A DNA stretch of 64,000 nucleotides from Bacillus sp. (in: firmicutes). Its GTDB lineage: Bacteria; Bacillota; Bacilli; Bacillales; JACDOC01. The position numbers and the translations under genes were made by a program. The notes below the pieces were generated by a model. That model ran no database searches, had not been told where the DNA came from, and was given only the letters and a program-made list of their open reading frames with translations. The stretch is taken from positions 1-64,000 of the forward strand of contig JACDOC010000014.1 of the NCBI GenBank assembly GCA_017656295.1, given 5' to 3'. Positions 51,365-60,248 of this stretch are shown here, piece after piece (positions within the stretch are counted from its first letter, which is position 1; every line of letters begins with the position of its first letter).

Positions 51365-51599
51365 TCTACTCACCTCCAGTGGACAAGGTGTTATATAACT
51401 GTATATCTTTTATTAAATTGTATTATAACAGAGTAAGGTTGGTCAATCATTTTTTTGAAAATACAAAAATTATGCGTGAAAGATAAAAATAAGGAAAGGT
51501 TTGAATCTTTTCGCTACAATAGAAGGCAAGAACGTGTAGTATCTTTATTAATGGAATCGCTATTTATAGGAACAAGGAAGATATAAGGAGGGGATGGAT

Positions 51600-52337
51600 A
51601 TGAAAGCCACCGTTATCGGACATTGGGGTGGGTATCCGAAAAAACAAGAAGCTAGTTCTGGATACTTATTAGAGCATGATGGATTTAAATTATTAGTAGA
51701 CTGTGGAAGTGGTGTGTTATCCCATTTGCCAGAAGACGTTCAACCAGAACAATTAGATGCGGTTGTTCTTTCCCATTATCATGCCGACCATATAGCCGAC
51801 ATTGGGGTTTTACAGCACGCTTGCCTCATTCAAAAGCATCTAGGGAACGTACCAAAGTTGCCGCTTCCCATCTATGGACATACAAAACAGGTACAGGAAT
51901 TTCAAAAGCTTACCTACAAGGACTTAACTAAAGGGATTCCTTATAATGAAAATGAACCAGTTATCGTCGGACCGTTTACCATTACGTTTTGTGAAACAAT
52001 CCATCCGGTCCCATGTTACGCGATGCGAATAGAAGCAGCCGGGAAAGTCCTCGTGTATACGGCGGATACCGCTTATCACCCACGTCTTGCTTCTTTTGCG
52101 AAAGAGGCTGATGTTCTACTTTGTGAGTGTAATTTTTATGCTGGTATGAACGGCGCTAAGGCAGGGCATATGACGAGTACGGATGCCGGCAGGATGGCGC
52201 GTGAAGCACAAGTGAAACAACTTGTATTAACCCATCTTCCGCATTTTGGTGATATACAACAGCTACTTAAAGAAGCAGGCAGCATTTACGAAGGGCCGAT
52301 TATGTTAGCGGAAAAAGGTTTAACCATGCATATGTAA
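51600..52337 (+). CDS. yhfI: Metallo-beta-lactamase fold hydrolase YhfI
   Basis: 245 aa. The zinc motif is SHYHADH (HxHxDH), with a later His in ETIHPVPCYAM, an Asp in YTADTAY and the last His in LTHLPHFGD; all ligands for a two-metal site are present. Related to the RNase Z/ElaC-like small hydrolases; substrate unknown. ATG 51600 is preferred because AAGGAGGGG abuts the earlier ATG at 51594. Confidence 0.9.
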   Translation: MKATVIGHWGGYPKKQEASSGYLLEHDGFKLLVDCGSGVLSHLPEDVQPEQLDAVVLSHYHADHIADIGVLQHACLIQKHLGNVPKLPLPIYGHTKQVQEFQKLTYKDLTKGIPYNENEPVIVGPFTITFCETIHPVPCYAMRIEAAGKVLVYTADTAYHPRLASFAKEADVLLCECNFYAGMNGAKAGHMTSTDAGRMAREAQVKQLVLTHLPHFGDIQQLLKEAGSIYEGPIMLAEKGLTMHM

Positions 52338-52353
52338 AGGAGGAAATATAGAG

Positions 52354-52589
52354 ATACTGTTTATTGATAATCAAAGAATCGTAAATCAATTTAGTGATTG
52401 AAGAATAAACCCTAAAGCATTTAGATCCAAACGAAACGTATTTGTTATTCATTTATTAATGAACTTTCTATTATTATAGGAAAAAAATCAAAACACCATT
52501 AAAGAAATTAATACGGATATGTAGAGAAAAATGGAATTCACGTCGTACGTCGTTTATCCAGTGGCGGAGCGGGATATTATGATTTAGGA
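52354..52589 (+). pseudogene. lplJ: Remnant of lipoate-protein ligase lplJ
   Basis: A strong ribosome site (AAAGGAGG, 52337-52343) precedes ATA CTG TTT ATT GAT AAT, which reads as the LplJ start MLFIDN with ATG changed to ATA. Jumping frames, one recovers INLVIEE, KHLDPNETYLLF, SIIIGK, KNQNTIKEINTD and VEKNGIHVVRRLSSGGAGYYDLG, the successive N-terminal segments of LplJ. At least three frameshifts and several stops interrupt it and everything after about residue 85 is missing. It lies between yhfI and lcfB, where B. subtilis has lplJ. Confidence 0.85.
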
Positions 52590-52603
52590 TCCGCTCTTTT
52601 TTT
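52567..52603 (+). terminator. Terminator at the end of the lplJ remnant
   Basis: GAGCGGGAT pairs with ATCCGCTC (one bulge), then seven Ts. It is formed partly from pseudogene sequence and now serves yhfI. Confidence 0.75.
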
Positions 52604-52669
52604 ATTGGCGGTTATTGAATACAAAATTTTCTTTTTATATAATATATTTAGAAAATTTTACACAAATAA

Positions 52670-52687
52670 TGAATGGTTATTCATTCA
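52670..52687 (+). promoter_or_regulatory. FadR-like operator upstream of lcfB
   Basis: TGAATGGTTATTCATTCA has the TGAATG...CATTCA arms of the Bacillus FadR (YsiA) site and lies 21 nt before the lcfB start. Long-chain acyl-CoA would relieve repression. Confidence 0.7.
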
Positions 52688-52708
52688 TTTTAGAAAGGGA
52701 GGGTATTC

Positions 52709-54259
52709 ATGAATTTAGCCAGTCAGTTGGAGAAAACGGCTCAAACGTATTCTCATAAAACGGCTTACTATTTTCAAGACAAACCTTGTACATATGGAGA
52801 ATTAAACGAAGCTGTTTCGAAATTTGCTAATGGTTTATCCCAATTAGGATTAAAAAAAGGAGACCATATCGCCTTAATTGTCGGTAATTCACCACATTTT
52901 ATTATTTCCCTATATGGGGCGATGCGCCTTGGGGTGACTGTTATCCCGATTAATCCGGTATATACGCCAGAGGAAATTCAGTATATCGTCTACAACGGCG
53001 ATGTGAAAGCCATTATCACCTTAGACGTTCTACTCCCTGTCATGGAAAAAATCGTCCCTCACGTTCCATCCGTTGAGCATGTCATCTTATGTGAAACTTC
53101 CCAAGAAACCAACTGGACCACTTCTACATTAAACACTATTTTGAAAGCCTTTACAAATGTTTTGGCCCTAGGGGATTCCAAATTTGTCGATGTACCGATA
53201 GATAACGACGATGTCGCAGTCATTTTGTATACTTCAGGCACGACAGGAAAACCAAAAGGGGCTATGCTAACGTATAAAAACTTATATTCCAATGCGAAAG
53301 ATGTCGCCGATTACTTACAAATGAGTGAGGACGATCGGGTTATTACGACGTTACCGATGTTCCATGTCTTTTGCTTAACGGTGGCTTTAAATGCACCTCT
53401 GTTAAACGGGGCTACGTTGTTAATTGTTCCAAAGTTTAGCCCAAAAGAAATTTTCCGACTAGCGAAGACTTATAAAGCGACCATTTTTACTGGTGTTCCG
53501 ACGATGTACAATTTCTTATATCAGTATAAAGAAGGGGACCCAACGGATTTATCTACATTGCGTCTATGTATTTCTGGGGGGGCATCCCTACCAGTTGCAT
53601 TATTAGAAAACTTTGAGAAAAAGTTTGGTGTCATCATTTCCGAAGGCTACGGCTTGTCAGAAGCGTCACCAGTTACATGCTTTAATCCTTTAGATCGTCC
53701 GCGAAAACCTGGTTCCATTGGTACATCGATTATGAATGTAGAAAATAAAGTTGTCGATGAACTTGGTCAGGAAGTGCCTGTTGGACAAGTAGGTGAGCTA
53801 ATTGTTCGCGGACCAAACGTGATGAAAGGATACTATAAAATGCCGGAAGAAACGAATGCGACGATTAAAGATGGCTGGTTATATACAGGAGATTTAGCTA
53901 AACAAGACGAAGAAGGTTATTTTTATATCGTCGACCGGAAAAAAGATATGATTCTTGTCGGTGGATATAATGTATATCCGAGAGAAGTCGAGGAAGTGCT
54001 GTACCGCCATCCAGACGTCGTTGAAGCGTGTGTCGTAGGCGTTCCTGATCCAGCCTATGGGGAAACGGTGAAGGGCTATATCGTTTCTTCGAATCCAGGG
54101 TTAACGGAAGAGGGCATTATTCAATTTTGTCGTGAACACATTGCAGATTATAAAGTTCCGAGATTGGTTGAATTTCTTGATGAACTACCGAAAAATACGA
54201 CAGGAAAAATTTTAAGAAGGGTATTAAAACAACAAGCAGCACAAGTAGAAGTAAAGTGA
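52709..54259 (+). CDS. lcfB: Long-chain fatty-acid-CoA ligase LcfB
   Basis: 516 aa. Activates fatty acids to acyl-CoA with ATP. The AMP-binding P-loop [11 protein letters not shown] is at about 174-184; [29 protein letters not shown] and the C-terminal catalytic Lys motif [13 protein letters not shown] are intact. It is close to B. subtilis LcfB (YhfL, 513 aa), which is FadR-regulated, and a FadR-like operator is present. ATG 52709 follows AAAGGGAGGG. A crotonase gene follows by 110 nt. Confidence 0.94.
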   Translation: MNLASQLEKTAQTYSHKTAYYFQDKPCTYGELNEAVSKFANGLSQLGLKKGDHIALIVGNSPHFIISLYGAMRLGVTVIPINPVYTPEEIQYIVYNGDVKAIITLDVLLPVMEKIVPHVPSVEHVILCETSQETNWTTSTLNTILKAFTNVLALGDSKFVDVPIDNDDVAVILYTSGTTGKPKGAMLTYKNLYSNAKDVADYLQMSEDDRVITTLPMFHVFCLTVALNAPLLNGATLLIVPKFSPKEIFRLAKTYKATIFTGVPTMYNFLYQYKEGDPTDLSTLRLCISGGASLPVALLENFEKKFGVIISEGYGLSEASPVTCFNPLDRPRKPGSIGTSIMNVENKVVDELGQEVPVGQVGELIVRGPNVMKGYYKMPEETNATIKDGWLYTGDLAKQDEEGYFYIVDRKKDMILVGGYNVYPREVEEVLYRHPDVVEACVVGVPDPAYGETVKGYIVSSNPGLTEEGIIQFCREHIADYKVPRLVEFLDELPKNTTGKILRRVLKQQAAQVEVK

Positions 54260-54368
54260 TTCTAGTATTTACTAATTTCTTTTTATCTACTATTTTAAGA
54301 ATATTCAAAGGATTTTCTCTTCTTTTGTCGAATTAAGGTGGTTGAACAAAGGGGAGAGGTGATGAGGA

Positions 54369-55145
54369 ATGAACGTTGTGCTGCTTGAACAAAAACAGCA
54401 TGTGGCGTACGTAACATTAAATCGTCCAGAAATGATGAACGCTTTTAATTACGATATGCTGTTAAAGCTCGAACAGGTAGTGGAATCCATCCGGATTAAT
54501 CCGGATATTCGGGTCGTCGTCTTTACCGGTGCCGGAGAGCGGGCGTTTAGCGTGGGAGCCGATTTAAAAGAGCGGAAAACATTAACAGAACAACAAGTGA
54601 AGCGGAATGTGTATAAAATTGGAGAAGTATTTTCCGCTATTGATGACCTCCCTCAGCCAACGATTGCCATGATAAATGGATATGCGTTCGGAGGTGGCAT
54701 GGAGTTAGCGTTAGCCTGTGACTTCCGTTTTGCTAGCAAACAAGCGTTGATGGGATTGACGGAAACGAGCTTAGGAATCATTCCAGGTGCCGGCGGGACG
54801 CAGCGACTTCCGCGCATCGTTGGGGAAGCAAAGGCGCTTGAGCTAATATTAACGGCGAAAAAAATGACCGCCGAAGAGGCGTATTCCTATGGGTTATTAA
54901 CCGGAATAATTGAAGGTCATGAACTTTCAGATCAAGTCGATGTATTTGTGCAGCGTTTGCTAGCCAATGGACCGATCGCTGTTCAACAGGCCAAATTTGC
55001 TGTGAAACATGGAATGCAAGTAGATTTACAGACAGGTCTTCATTTGGAACGTAAAGCATATGAAATAACCATTCCAACCGAAGATCGTGTGGAAGCATTA
55101 CGTGCCTTTGCCGAAAAACGGAAGCCAGTCTTTCAAGGAAAATAA
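54369..55145 (+). CDS. Enoyl-CoA hydratase/isomerase
   Basis: 258-aa crotonase-fold enzyme. Oxyanion-hole segments are AFSVGADLKERK and NGYAFGGGMELALACDFRFAS, and the catalytic Glu pair is in GLTETSLGIIPGAGGTQRLPR, so hydratase chemistry is expected. It resembles methylglutaconyl- or short-chain enoyl-CoA hydratases. Placement after lcfB suggests beta-oxidation. ATG 54369 has GAGGTGATGAGG upstream. A bidirectional terminator follows. Confidence 0.9.
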   Translation: MNVVLLEQKQHVAYVTLNRPEMMNAFNYDMLLKLEQVVESIRINPDIRVVVFTGAGERAFSVGADLKERKTLTEQQVKRNVYKIGEVFSAIDDLPQPTIAMINGYAFGGGMELALACDFRFASKQALMGLTETSLGIIPGAGGTQRLPRIVGEAKALELILTAKKMTAEEAYSYGLLTGIIEGHELSDQVDVFVQRLLANGPIAVQQAKFAVKHGMQVDLQTGLHLERKAYEITIPTEDRVEALRAFAEKRKPVFQGK

Positions 55146-55153
55146 GAAAATAT

Positions 55154-55193
55154 AAAACGAGGCAGAGCGATGATCCGTTCTGCCTCGTTTTAT
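55154..55193. terminator. Bidirectional terminator between convergent genes
   Basis: AAAACGAGGCAGA pairs with TCTGCCTCGTTTT. Confidence 0.9.
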
Positions 55194-55750
55194 TAATCCT
55201 CTGTGTAATAAATCATCATTTGACACATAATGGTTTCGTTGGTGCGATTTTCATACACGTGGTATACGTTTCCTTGAAAGTGCAAGGAGTCACCTTGATT
55301 TAACGTATAGACTGTTTCGTCAACAGTAATGTGCATCGTCCCCTTTATCATCGTAATATATTCTTCCATTCCTGGAGCATGACCAGTATTGACATAGTTA
55401 CAACCTGGGTCAAGCTCAATAATATATACTTCAAACTTTTTTTCGGGGTCAAATGGGATGATAGGATAGACGCGATATTTTCCATCATCTTCGGGAATCG
55501 GTTCGTTTTCATGATGCCGAATAATGGTGACAGGTGCATTAGCTACTTTTAACAAAGAAGAAAAGGAAACTTTTAACCCGTTGGCGATTTTCCATAGAGT
55601 CGCAACCGTTGGATTTGACTCCCCGCGTTCAATTTGGCCGAGCATGGCTTTACTTACACCTGTTAGCGCGGATGTTTGATCTAAACTAAGGCCGCGGCTT
55701 TGTCGTAATGTTTTTAAATTTTCACCGATGGTTTGTTGAATTTTTTTCAT
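55193..55750 (-). CDS. XRE-family regulator with cupin domain
   Basis: 185 aa. N-terminal helix-turn-helix (LKTLRQSRGLSLDQTSALTGVSKAMLGQIERGESNPTVATLWKIA, split here as the Xre fold over residues 13-57) and a C-terminal cupin (about 110-182) with MEEYITMIKGTMHI and GDSLHFQGNVYHVYEN. This HTH-cupin design is used by regulators of amino-acid or polyamine metabolism. Divergent from azlCD, it probably controls them; a dyad lies between. Ligand unknown. Confidence 0.87.
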   Translation of the reverse strand: MKKIQQTIGENLKTLRQSRGLSLDQTSALTGVSKAMLGQIERGESNPTVATLWKIANGLKVSFSSLLKVANAPVTIIRHHENEPIPEDDGKYRVYPIIPFDPEKKFEVYIIELDPGCNYVNTGHAPGMEEYITMIKGTMHITVDETVYTLNQGDSLHFQGNVYHVYENRTNETIMCQMMIYYTED

Positions 55751-55768
55751 TCGTATTCACATCTCCGC

Positions 55769-55788
55769 TTGTGTAATATAACGCACAA
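55769..55788. promoter_or_regulatory. Candidate operator between the HTH-cupin gene and azlC
   Basis: TTGTGTAATATAACGCACAA: TTGTG and CACAA arms around a 10-nt centre that itself is TATA-symmetric. It lies 19 nt upstream of the regulator start, next to TATAAT at 55792-55797. Confidence 0.5.
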
Positions 55789-55923
55789 ATGTATAATATA
55801 GTTTAATAGTCAAAGGAAGGAAATATACTCCTATTATACTAAATTTTTAATGGCAAATAGTTAATGGTATGAATGTAATTATTAACAATTTTAGGTGAGA
55901 TTAGGGAGATGAGGTGAGAAACT

Positions 55924-56655
55924 GTGGAATTGCCGGTCGAACAAGTGAAGCGAAAGTCTGAATTTACGAAAGGATTACAGGCAGGGATTAGCATTGGGAT
56001 TGGGTATTTTCCAATCGCTTTAACGTTCGGACTGTTAGCAAAATCGACTCATTTGTCCCTTTTGGACACCGTGTTGATGAGCGTGATCGTGTTTGCGGGG
56101 GCGTCCCAATACATTTCATTGAACTTATTAGCGGCTGGGGTTACCGGATTTGAAATAGTTCTGACGACGTTTATTGTTAATATTCGCCATTTGTTAATGG
56201 CGGCCTCTTTAAACGAAAAAATGGAAGAAGATGCCGTGTGGAAAAAGGCGCTTTATGCGTTTGGGATGACCGATGAGACATTTTCGATTGCCGCAACTCA
56301 AAAAGGAACCGTGTCATCAGCCTACTTTTTTGGAGTTATTTTTATAGCCTATACTAGTTGGGTGGTCAACTCGGCTTTAGGACATATCGTTGGGGCGAAT
56401 TTGCCGTCTGTTTTGCAAGAAAGTATGACCATTGGTTTGTACGCTATGTTTATCGGTCTTTTAGTACCGTCAATGAAGCAAAGTGCCAAAGTGGTTCATT
56501 TAGCTATAATTGCTGCTTCCTTTAACTCGATATTTGTATTCAGCAATGTGTTATCCAGTGGCTGGGCAATCGTTTGTTCGACCATTTTGTCCTCCGTTAT
56601 TGTAGAATGGATTGAACAATTTCGAAAAAAGGGGGTTAAGCTTCATGCAGACTAA
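55924..56655 (+). CDS. azlC: AzlC family branched-chain amino-acid export protein
   Basis: 243 aa with about six helices. The AzlC signature is visible in FTKGLQAGISIGIGYFPIALTFGLLA and FAGASQYISLNLLAAG, with NIRHLLMAASL in the next segment. AzlC with small AzlD exports branched-chain amino acids or analogues. Start is GTG 55924 after GAGGTGAG. Overlaps azlD. Confidence 0.9.
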   Translation: MELPVEQVKRKSEFTKGLQAGISIGIGYFPIALTFGLLAKSTHLSLLDTVLMSVIVFAGASQYISLNLLAAGVTGFEIVLTTFIVNIRHLLMAASLNEKMEEDAVWKKALYAFGMTDETFSIAATQKGTVSSAYFFGVIFIAYTSWVVNSALGHIVGANLPSVLQESMTIGLYAMFIGLLVPSMKQSAKVVHLAIIAASFNSIFVFSNVLSSGWAIVCSTILSSVIVEWIEQFRKKGVKLHAD

Positions 56656-56950
56656 TTTGATTTGGGTCATTTTAGGAATGGGACTGGTCACGTATATTCC
56701 CCGAATGTTACCCTTTCTCTTGTTGAAAAACATGGAGCTCCCTGCGTTTTGGCAAAACGTGTTAAAAAATGTTCCTTACGCTACATTAGGTGCACTTATA
56801 CTCCCAGGTGTATTATTTATTCAAGAGAGTATATGGTATGGTGTCGTTGGGGCCGCAACAGCCTTCGTATTAGCTTTTATCGAAATGAACGTAATTGTGG
56901 TTGTGCTTGGCTCAATCGGTATGTTAGCACTTGTTTCTATCATTTTTTAA
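56645..56950 (+). CDS. azlD: AzlD family protein
   Basis: 101 aa, three or four helices, with the AzlD signature LVTYIPRMLPFLLLKNMELPAFW and VLKNVPYATLGALILPG. It works with AzlC. ATG 56645 overlaps the azlC stop by 11 nt and follows GGGGG; the upstream in-frame ATG at 56612 lies deep in azlC and is rejected. Confidence 0.88.
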   Translation: MQTNLIWVILGMGLVTYIPRMLPFLLLKNMELPAFWQNVLKNVPYATLGALILPGVLFIQESIWYGVVGAATAFVLAFIEMNVIVVVLGSIGMLALVSIIF

Positions 56951-57067
56951 AATGATTTGGTTTTCGGTCAGATTGCTTGGTTTCTGGCATTTTTTCACAA
57001 AGTATTGGGACTGTTTCTCAACTAGCCGGACACTTACACCTTAGACCTCTAGACACCTTTGACTTCT

Positions 57068-57105
57068 AGACCAATTCCTCAGCAATAGGAATGGTCTTTT
57101 TTTTA
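57068..57105 (+). terminator. Terminator of azlCD
   Basis: AGACCAATTCCT pairs with AGGAATGGTCT (one mismatch), then eight Ts. Confidence 0.88.
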
Positions 57106-57172
57106 TTGCTTGTTCTAAATAAATGATTTTGAACTACAAATAATAAGGAGAAGGACAGGGGGAGGGAATTCG

Positions 57173-58444
57173 ATGGTCCGGAAATGGACGTTTTTTTCAA
57201 TAGGCGGATATCTTTTATTTGTATTGGTTATGTATGCGTATATATTTCATTGGGCTAATACAAGTATTCCAGAATGGTATGAAGGGACAAGTGCGGACCC
57301 AGCAACATTTTTAAATGACCGAGAACTGATGTTAAGTGAGAAGTATTCTGCCATTCGAAACTTTTTATTTTTTTTAGCAACCCCATTTGAATGGTTCATT
57401 TACTTTTTCCTGATCATTTGGGGATTTTCACGAAAGTTTGAAGAGTGGGGGAAAAAAACTTCTCGTTTATCGTTTGTACAAACAGCTGTTTATTTGTTTT
57501 GGTTTTATTTAGTGGCAACGGTGATTACATTACCATTGAATTATATATCCTACTATTATTCGGTTCAATATGGTATTACAACCCAAACGTTTTCGCTTTG
57601 GATGAAGGATCAGTTAATCGATTTTTGGGTCAATTACGTCATTATGTACATTGTCGTTTTAGTACTTTATTGGTTAATGGCACGGTTTCAACAACGTTGG
57701 TGGCTCGTTGCTTGGATATTGTCGATTCCGTTTACATTGTTTCTTATGTTTATTCAACCGGTCATGATTGATCCGTTGTACAACGATTTTTATCCATTGC
57801 AAAATAAAGAATTAGAAAAGAAAATTTTAACGTTGGCAGAAGAAGCAGGAATACCTGCCAAGCATGTGTATGAAGTGAACATGGCTGAAAAAACGAATGC
57901 GTTAAACGCATATGTGACCGGAATTGGTTCCAACTCCCGTATTGTACTTTGGGATACGACGTTAAATCAATTAAGTGAGGACGAAATTTTATTCGTCATG
58001 GCGCACGAAATGGCTCATTATGTAGAAAAGCATATTTATTTTGGTATTGCAGTTTATTTACTATTATCGTTTGTCGGGCTTTGGTTAACTGCAAAATGGA
58101 TGCGAGCCTTTATCACCAAATACGGAAAAACATTTCACTTGGAACACGTTCATCAATTGCGTACTTTACCACTATTCTTTCTTTTTACGTCCATGTTGCT
58201 TTTTGCGGTCAGTCCGTTATCAAACGCGGTGTCACGTTATGAAGAAACCCGTGCCGACAAGTATGCGATTGAGTTAACCGAAAATAAAGAGGCAGCGATT
58301 GGTACGTTTCAAGAACTTACGAAAGCAAGCCTAAGTCAAGTTCATCCACCATTTTTCGTGAAGCTGTTTCGCTATAGCCATCCGTCGATGTTGGACCGGA
58401 TTATGATGATTGAAACGTATCCAATCGAAGATGATGAAGAATAA
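57173..58444 (+). CDS. yhfN: M48-family membrane metallopeptidase YhfN (Ste24-like)
   Basis: 423 aa. N-terminal CAAX-protease-type half with several helices, then the M48 domain: zinc motif VMAHEMAHYVEKH (HExxH) and the third ligand in SRYEETRADKYAIELT. Length and order match B. subtilis YhfN. Membrane protease; substrate unknown. ATG 57173, with GGGGGAGGG upstream. Followed by a strong terminator. Confidence 0.92.
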   Translation: MVRKWTFFSIGGYLLFVLVMYAYIFHWANTSIPEWYEGTSADPATFLNDRELMLSEKYSAIRNFLFFLATPFEWFIYFFLIIWGFSRKFEEWGKKTSRLSFVQTAVYLFWFYLVATVITLPLNYISYYYSVQYGITTQTFSLWMKDQLIDFWVNYVIMYIVVLVLYWLMARFQQRWWLVAWILSIPFTLFLMFIQPVMIDPLYNDFYPLQNKELEKKILTLAEEAGIPAKHVYEVNMAEKTNALNAYVTGIGSNSRIVLWDTTLNQLSEDEILFVMAHEMAHYVEKHIYFGIAVYLLLSFVGLWLTAKWMRAFITKYGKTFHLEHVHQLRTLPLFFLFTSMLLFAVSPLSNAVSRYEETRADKYAIELTENKEAAIGTFQELTKASLSQVHPPFFVKLFRYSHPSMLDRIMMIETYPIEDDEE

Positions 58445-58452
58445 TGAATAAT

Positions 58453-58500
58453 AACCTTTTTTCCTTCTTGCTTATTGCGTGAAGGGAAAAAGGTTTTTTT
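58453..58500 (+). terminator. Terminator of yhfN
   Basis: AACCTTTTTTCCTTC pairs with GAAGGGAAAAAGGTT, followed by seven Ts. Confidence 0.88.
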
Positions 58501-58600
58501 GTGGTTTTTCTCATCGTCATGGGATTTAGAAGAAGTGTTATAAACACAGAAAAAGATGCCATATACATGGCATGAAGGAAAATGGGGGAAGAAAGAAGAA

Positions 58601-58837
58601 TTAACCGAAACATTCCATAAGCTTAATGTATTGGGAAGAATAATGCATAAATGAAGCTTTGTCGTAGCGATCCAAAGAGGTATCGATTTCGTTGAGTAGG
58701 CGCTCTTTTTCTCTATTCAACTGTACTTCATACAATAGCGTGTCGATATAAATGTCCAAAACCGTCCGCTCTTTGTCTTTATTCCAGGTCATCGCACAAG
58801 ACTTCATTAACTCTGTGTAAGACTTTTCATTTTTCAT
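58601..58837 (-). CDS. Small IDEAL-domain-like protein
   Basis: 78 aa, helical. The C-terminal half LLNEIDTSLDRYDKASFMHYSSQYIKLM fits the pattern of the IDEAL domain (a short helical hairpin found at the end of Bacillus proteins such as YpiB). Start ATG 58837 follows GAGGTGA on the minus strand; a longer in-frame form has no ribosome site. Lies divergent from comK; function unknown. Confidence 0.6.
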   Translation of the reverse strand: MKNEKSYTELMKSCAMTWNKDKERTVLDIYIDTLLYEVQLNREKERLLNEIDTSLDRYDKASFMHYSSQYIKLMECFG

Positions 58838-58941
58838 ATCGTTCACCTCTGTTGACCTTTTTTCTATTATATGGTCAATTTGGTGATAAATCAACTGAAA
58901 ATTTTAAATATTTTGATAAATTATTCTATGTTAAATAAATA

Positions 58942-58970
58942 CAGACAATCTTTACCATTAATGGTACAAT
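58942..58970 (+). promoter_or_regulatory. comK promoter with a palindrome at the -10
   Basis: CAGACA (58942-58947), 17-nt spacer, TACAAT (58965-58970) with an upstream TG (extended -10). A perfect 12-bp palindrome ACCATTAATGGT (58954-58965) overlaps it. Upstream (58895-58925) is AT-rich with AAAA and TTTT tracts but no exact AAAAN5TTTT K-box. Confidence 0.6.
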
Positions 58971-59005
58971 TGTAAATATATAGAAATAATAAAGGAGGGT
59001 TAGGA

Positions 59006-59581
59006 GTGCAAGAACGTCGAAGAATGATTGAAGAGTACGAAGTGAATCCACATACGATGTTGCTTTTTCCTATAAAATATGGATCAAAAATTTATACGGA
59101 AGTGTTTGAACTATCGGATCAGTTTTTATCTCCATTTAAACCGTTAGATATTGTGAAAAAAAGCTGTGAGTTTTTTGGATCCTCTTACGAAGGAAGGAGG
59201 CAAGGGGCAAAGCAACTCATCGGCTCTGGACACAAACCTCCAATCATCATTGATCCTCACACATCTATTTTTCTCTTTCCCACCATGTCTCCCTCGAAGC
59301 AGGAGTGTATTTGGATTTCCCATGAACACGTCGTTTCTCATGAGCGGCTAGATACCAACACGACAAGCGTTACGTTCCGGAATAAACAAACGTTTCGCCT
59401 TCCAGTATCGTACAGTGTTTTCAATTCGCAATTATTGCGCACGGCTCTTTTACGGACAAGACTTTCACAACGAATGGAAGAAATGGAGCGAAGAGCCCAT
59501 TTTATCTACTTTCCAATGACCAAGACAAAAGCGGCAGAACACGTTCATCCGTATACGTGGTCTGTGGAGAAAAAACATTAG
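59006..59581 (+). CDS. comK: Competence transcription factor ComK
   Basis: 191 aa. The conserved core is present: FKPLDIVKKSCEFFGSSYEGRR, GHKPPIIIDPHTSIFLFPTMSPS, WISHEHVV and LPVSYSVFNSQLLRTALLRTR. ComK switches on DNA-uptake genes by binding paired AT boxes in DNA. The C-terminus diverges from B. subtilis ComK but keeps length. Start GTG 59006 is 6 nt after AAAGGAGGG. Intact, so competence may be functional. Confidence 0.93.
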   Translation: MQERRRMIEEYEVNPHTMLLFPIKYGSKIYTEVFELSDQFLSPFKPLDIVKKSCEFFGSSYEGRRQGAKQLIGSGHKPPIIIDPHTSIFLFPTMSPSKQECIWISHEHVVSHERLDTNTTSVTFRNKQTFRLPVSYSVFNSQLLRTALLRTRLSQRMEEMERRAHFIYFPMTKTKAAEHVHPYTWSVEKKH

Positions 59582-59610
59582 AAAGAAGCGTGAATGTTCA
59601 TGCTTCTTTC
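59581..59610. terminator. Hairpin between comK and yhjD
   Basis: GAAAGAAGCGTGAA pairs with TTCATGCTTCTTTC around TG, nearly perfect. The yhjD stop codon is inside it. T runs are short. Confidence 0.65.
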
Positions 59611-59984
59611 CGTTTGTCGGTGACGGGAAGGTGTCGTTTATATAAATAATGGCGCATCAGTTCTTCGACTTTGTTTCGCAGTCGCGGGTTAAAATAATTA
59701 TGATGCTCTTCGTATCCTTTGTACAAAAACAAATACATGGTAAACGTGTCGTCACTTTTTAACCGTTCCACTTTCATTTTATTTTTGTGCATATATTTTT
59801 TTACATCAGCCAGTTCTTGTTGGATGGCTTTCATCGTTTCTTCAATGAGTTCAATGTATGGTCGTTTTAACTTAAATGGCGCTTGCTCGATAATGGCTAA
59901 ATCTCGGTTTAATACGGTTAACACCATTGGTAAATAAATCGCCTGTTCTAAAATATTTCGATCGTTTTCAGGAATTCGTGTCAT
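59598..59984 (-). CDS. yhjD: YhjD-like protein of unknown function
   Basis: 128 aa, helical and charged. It begins MTRIPENDRNILEQAIYLPMVLTVL and contains KYMHKNKMKVERLKSDDTFTMY and LRNKVEELMRHYL, patterns I associate with B. subtilis YhjD, located near comK. No known domain function. Ribosome site AGGGGAG on the minus strand. Convergent with comK. Confidence 0.7.
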   Translation of the reverse strand: MTRIPENDRNILEQAIYLPMVLTVLNRDLAIIEQAPFKLKRPYIELIEETMKAIQQELADVKKYMHKNKMKVERLKSDDTFTMYLFLYKGYEEHHNYFNPRLRNKVEELMRHYLYKRHLPVTDKRKEA

Positions 59985-60052
59985 ACGAAGCTCCCCTTTT
60001 TCCTTAAGTATCGAACATCTGTTCGTGTATTTATTTTACCCCATTGAACAGA

Positions 60053-60120
60053 AATAAATCAAGTAATGGACATGGTAAAATATTTCCTTTTTTAAAAGGG
60101 AAAGCGACAATCTAGTCGAA
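60053..60120. repeat. Left copy of a duplicated intergenic sequence
   Basis: AATAAATCAAG, then TGGACATGGTAAAATAT, then AAAGGGAAA and AGTCGAAA. The same words recur in the same order at 63586-63646 with scattered changes and an 8-nt gap. The copies bracket the yjiH-like and aminotransferase genes. Confidence 0.7.
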
Positions 60121-60248
60121 AAATAAATGTAGGTATTAAAAAAGATTAGGAGAGAGGGGGGGAGTGTAATAAAATAGATTGCATATTTATGTATAATCTT
60201 GTAATATTATTCAAGTGAGGGAATTCATTTTGTTAGAGGGTGGTAAAG

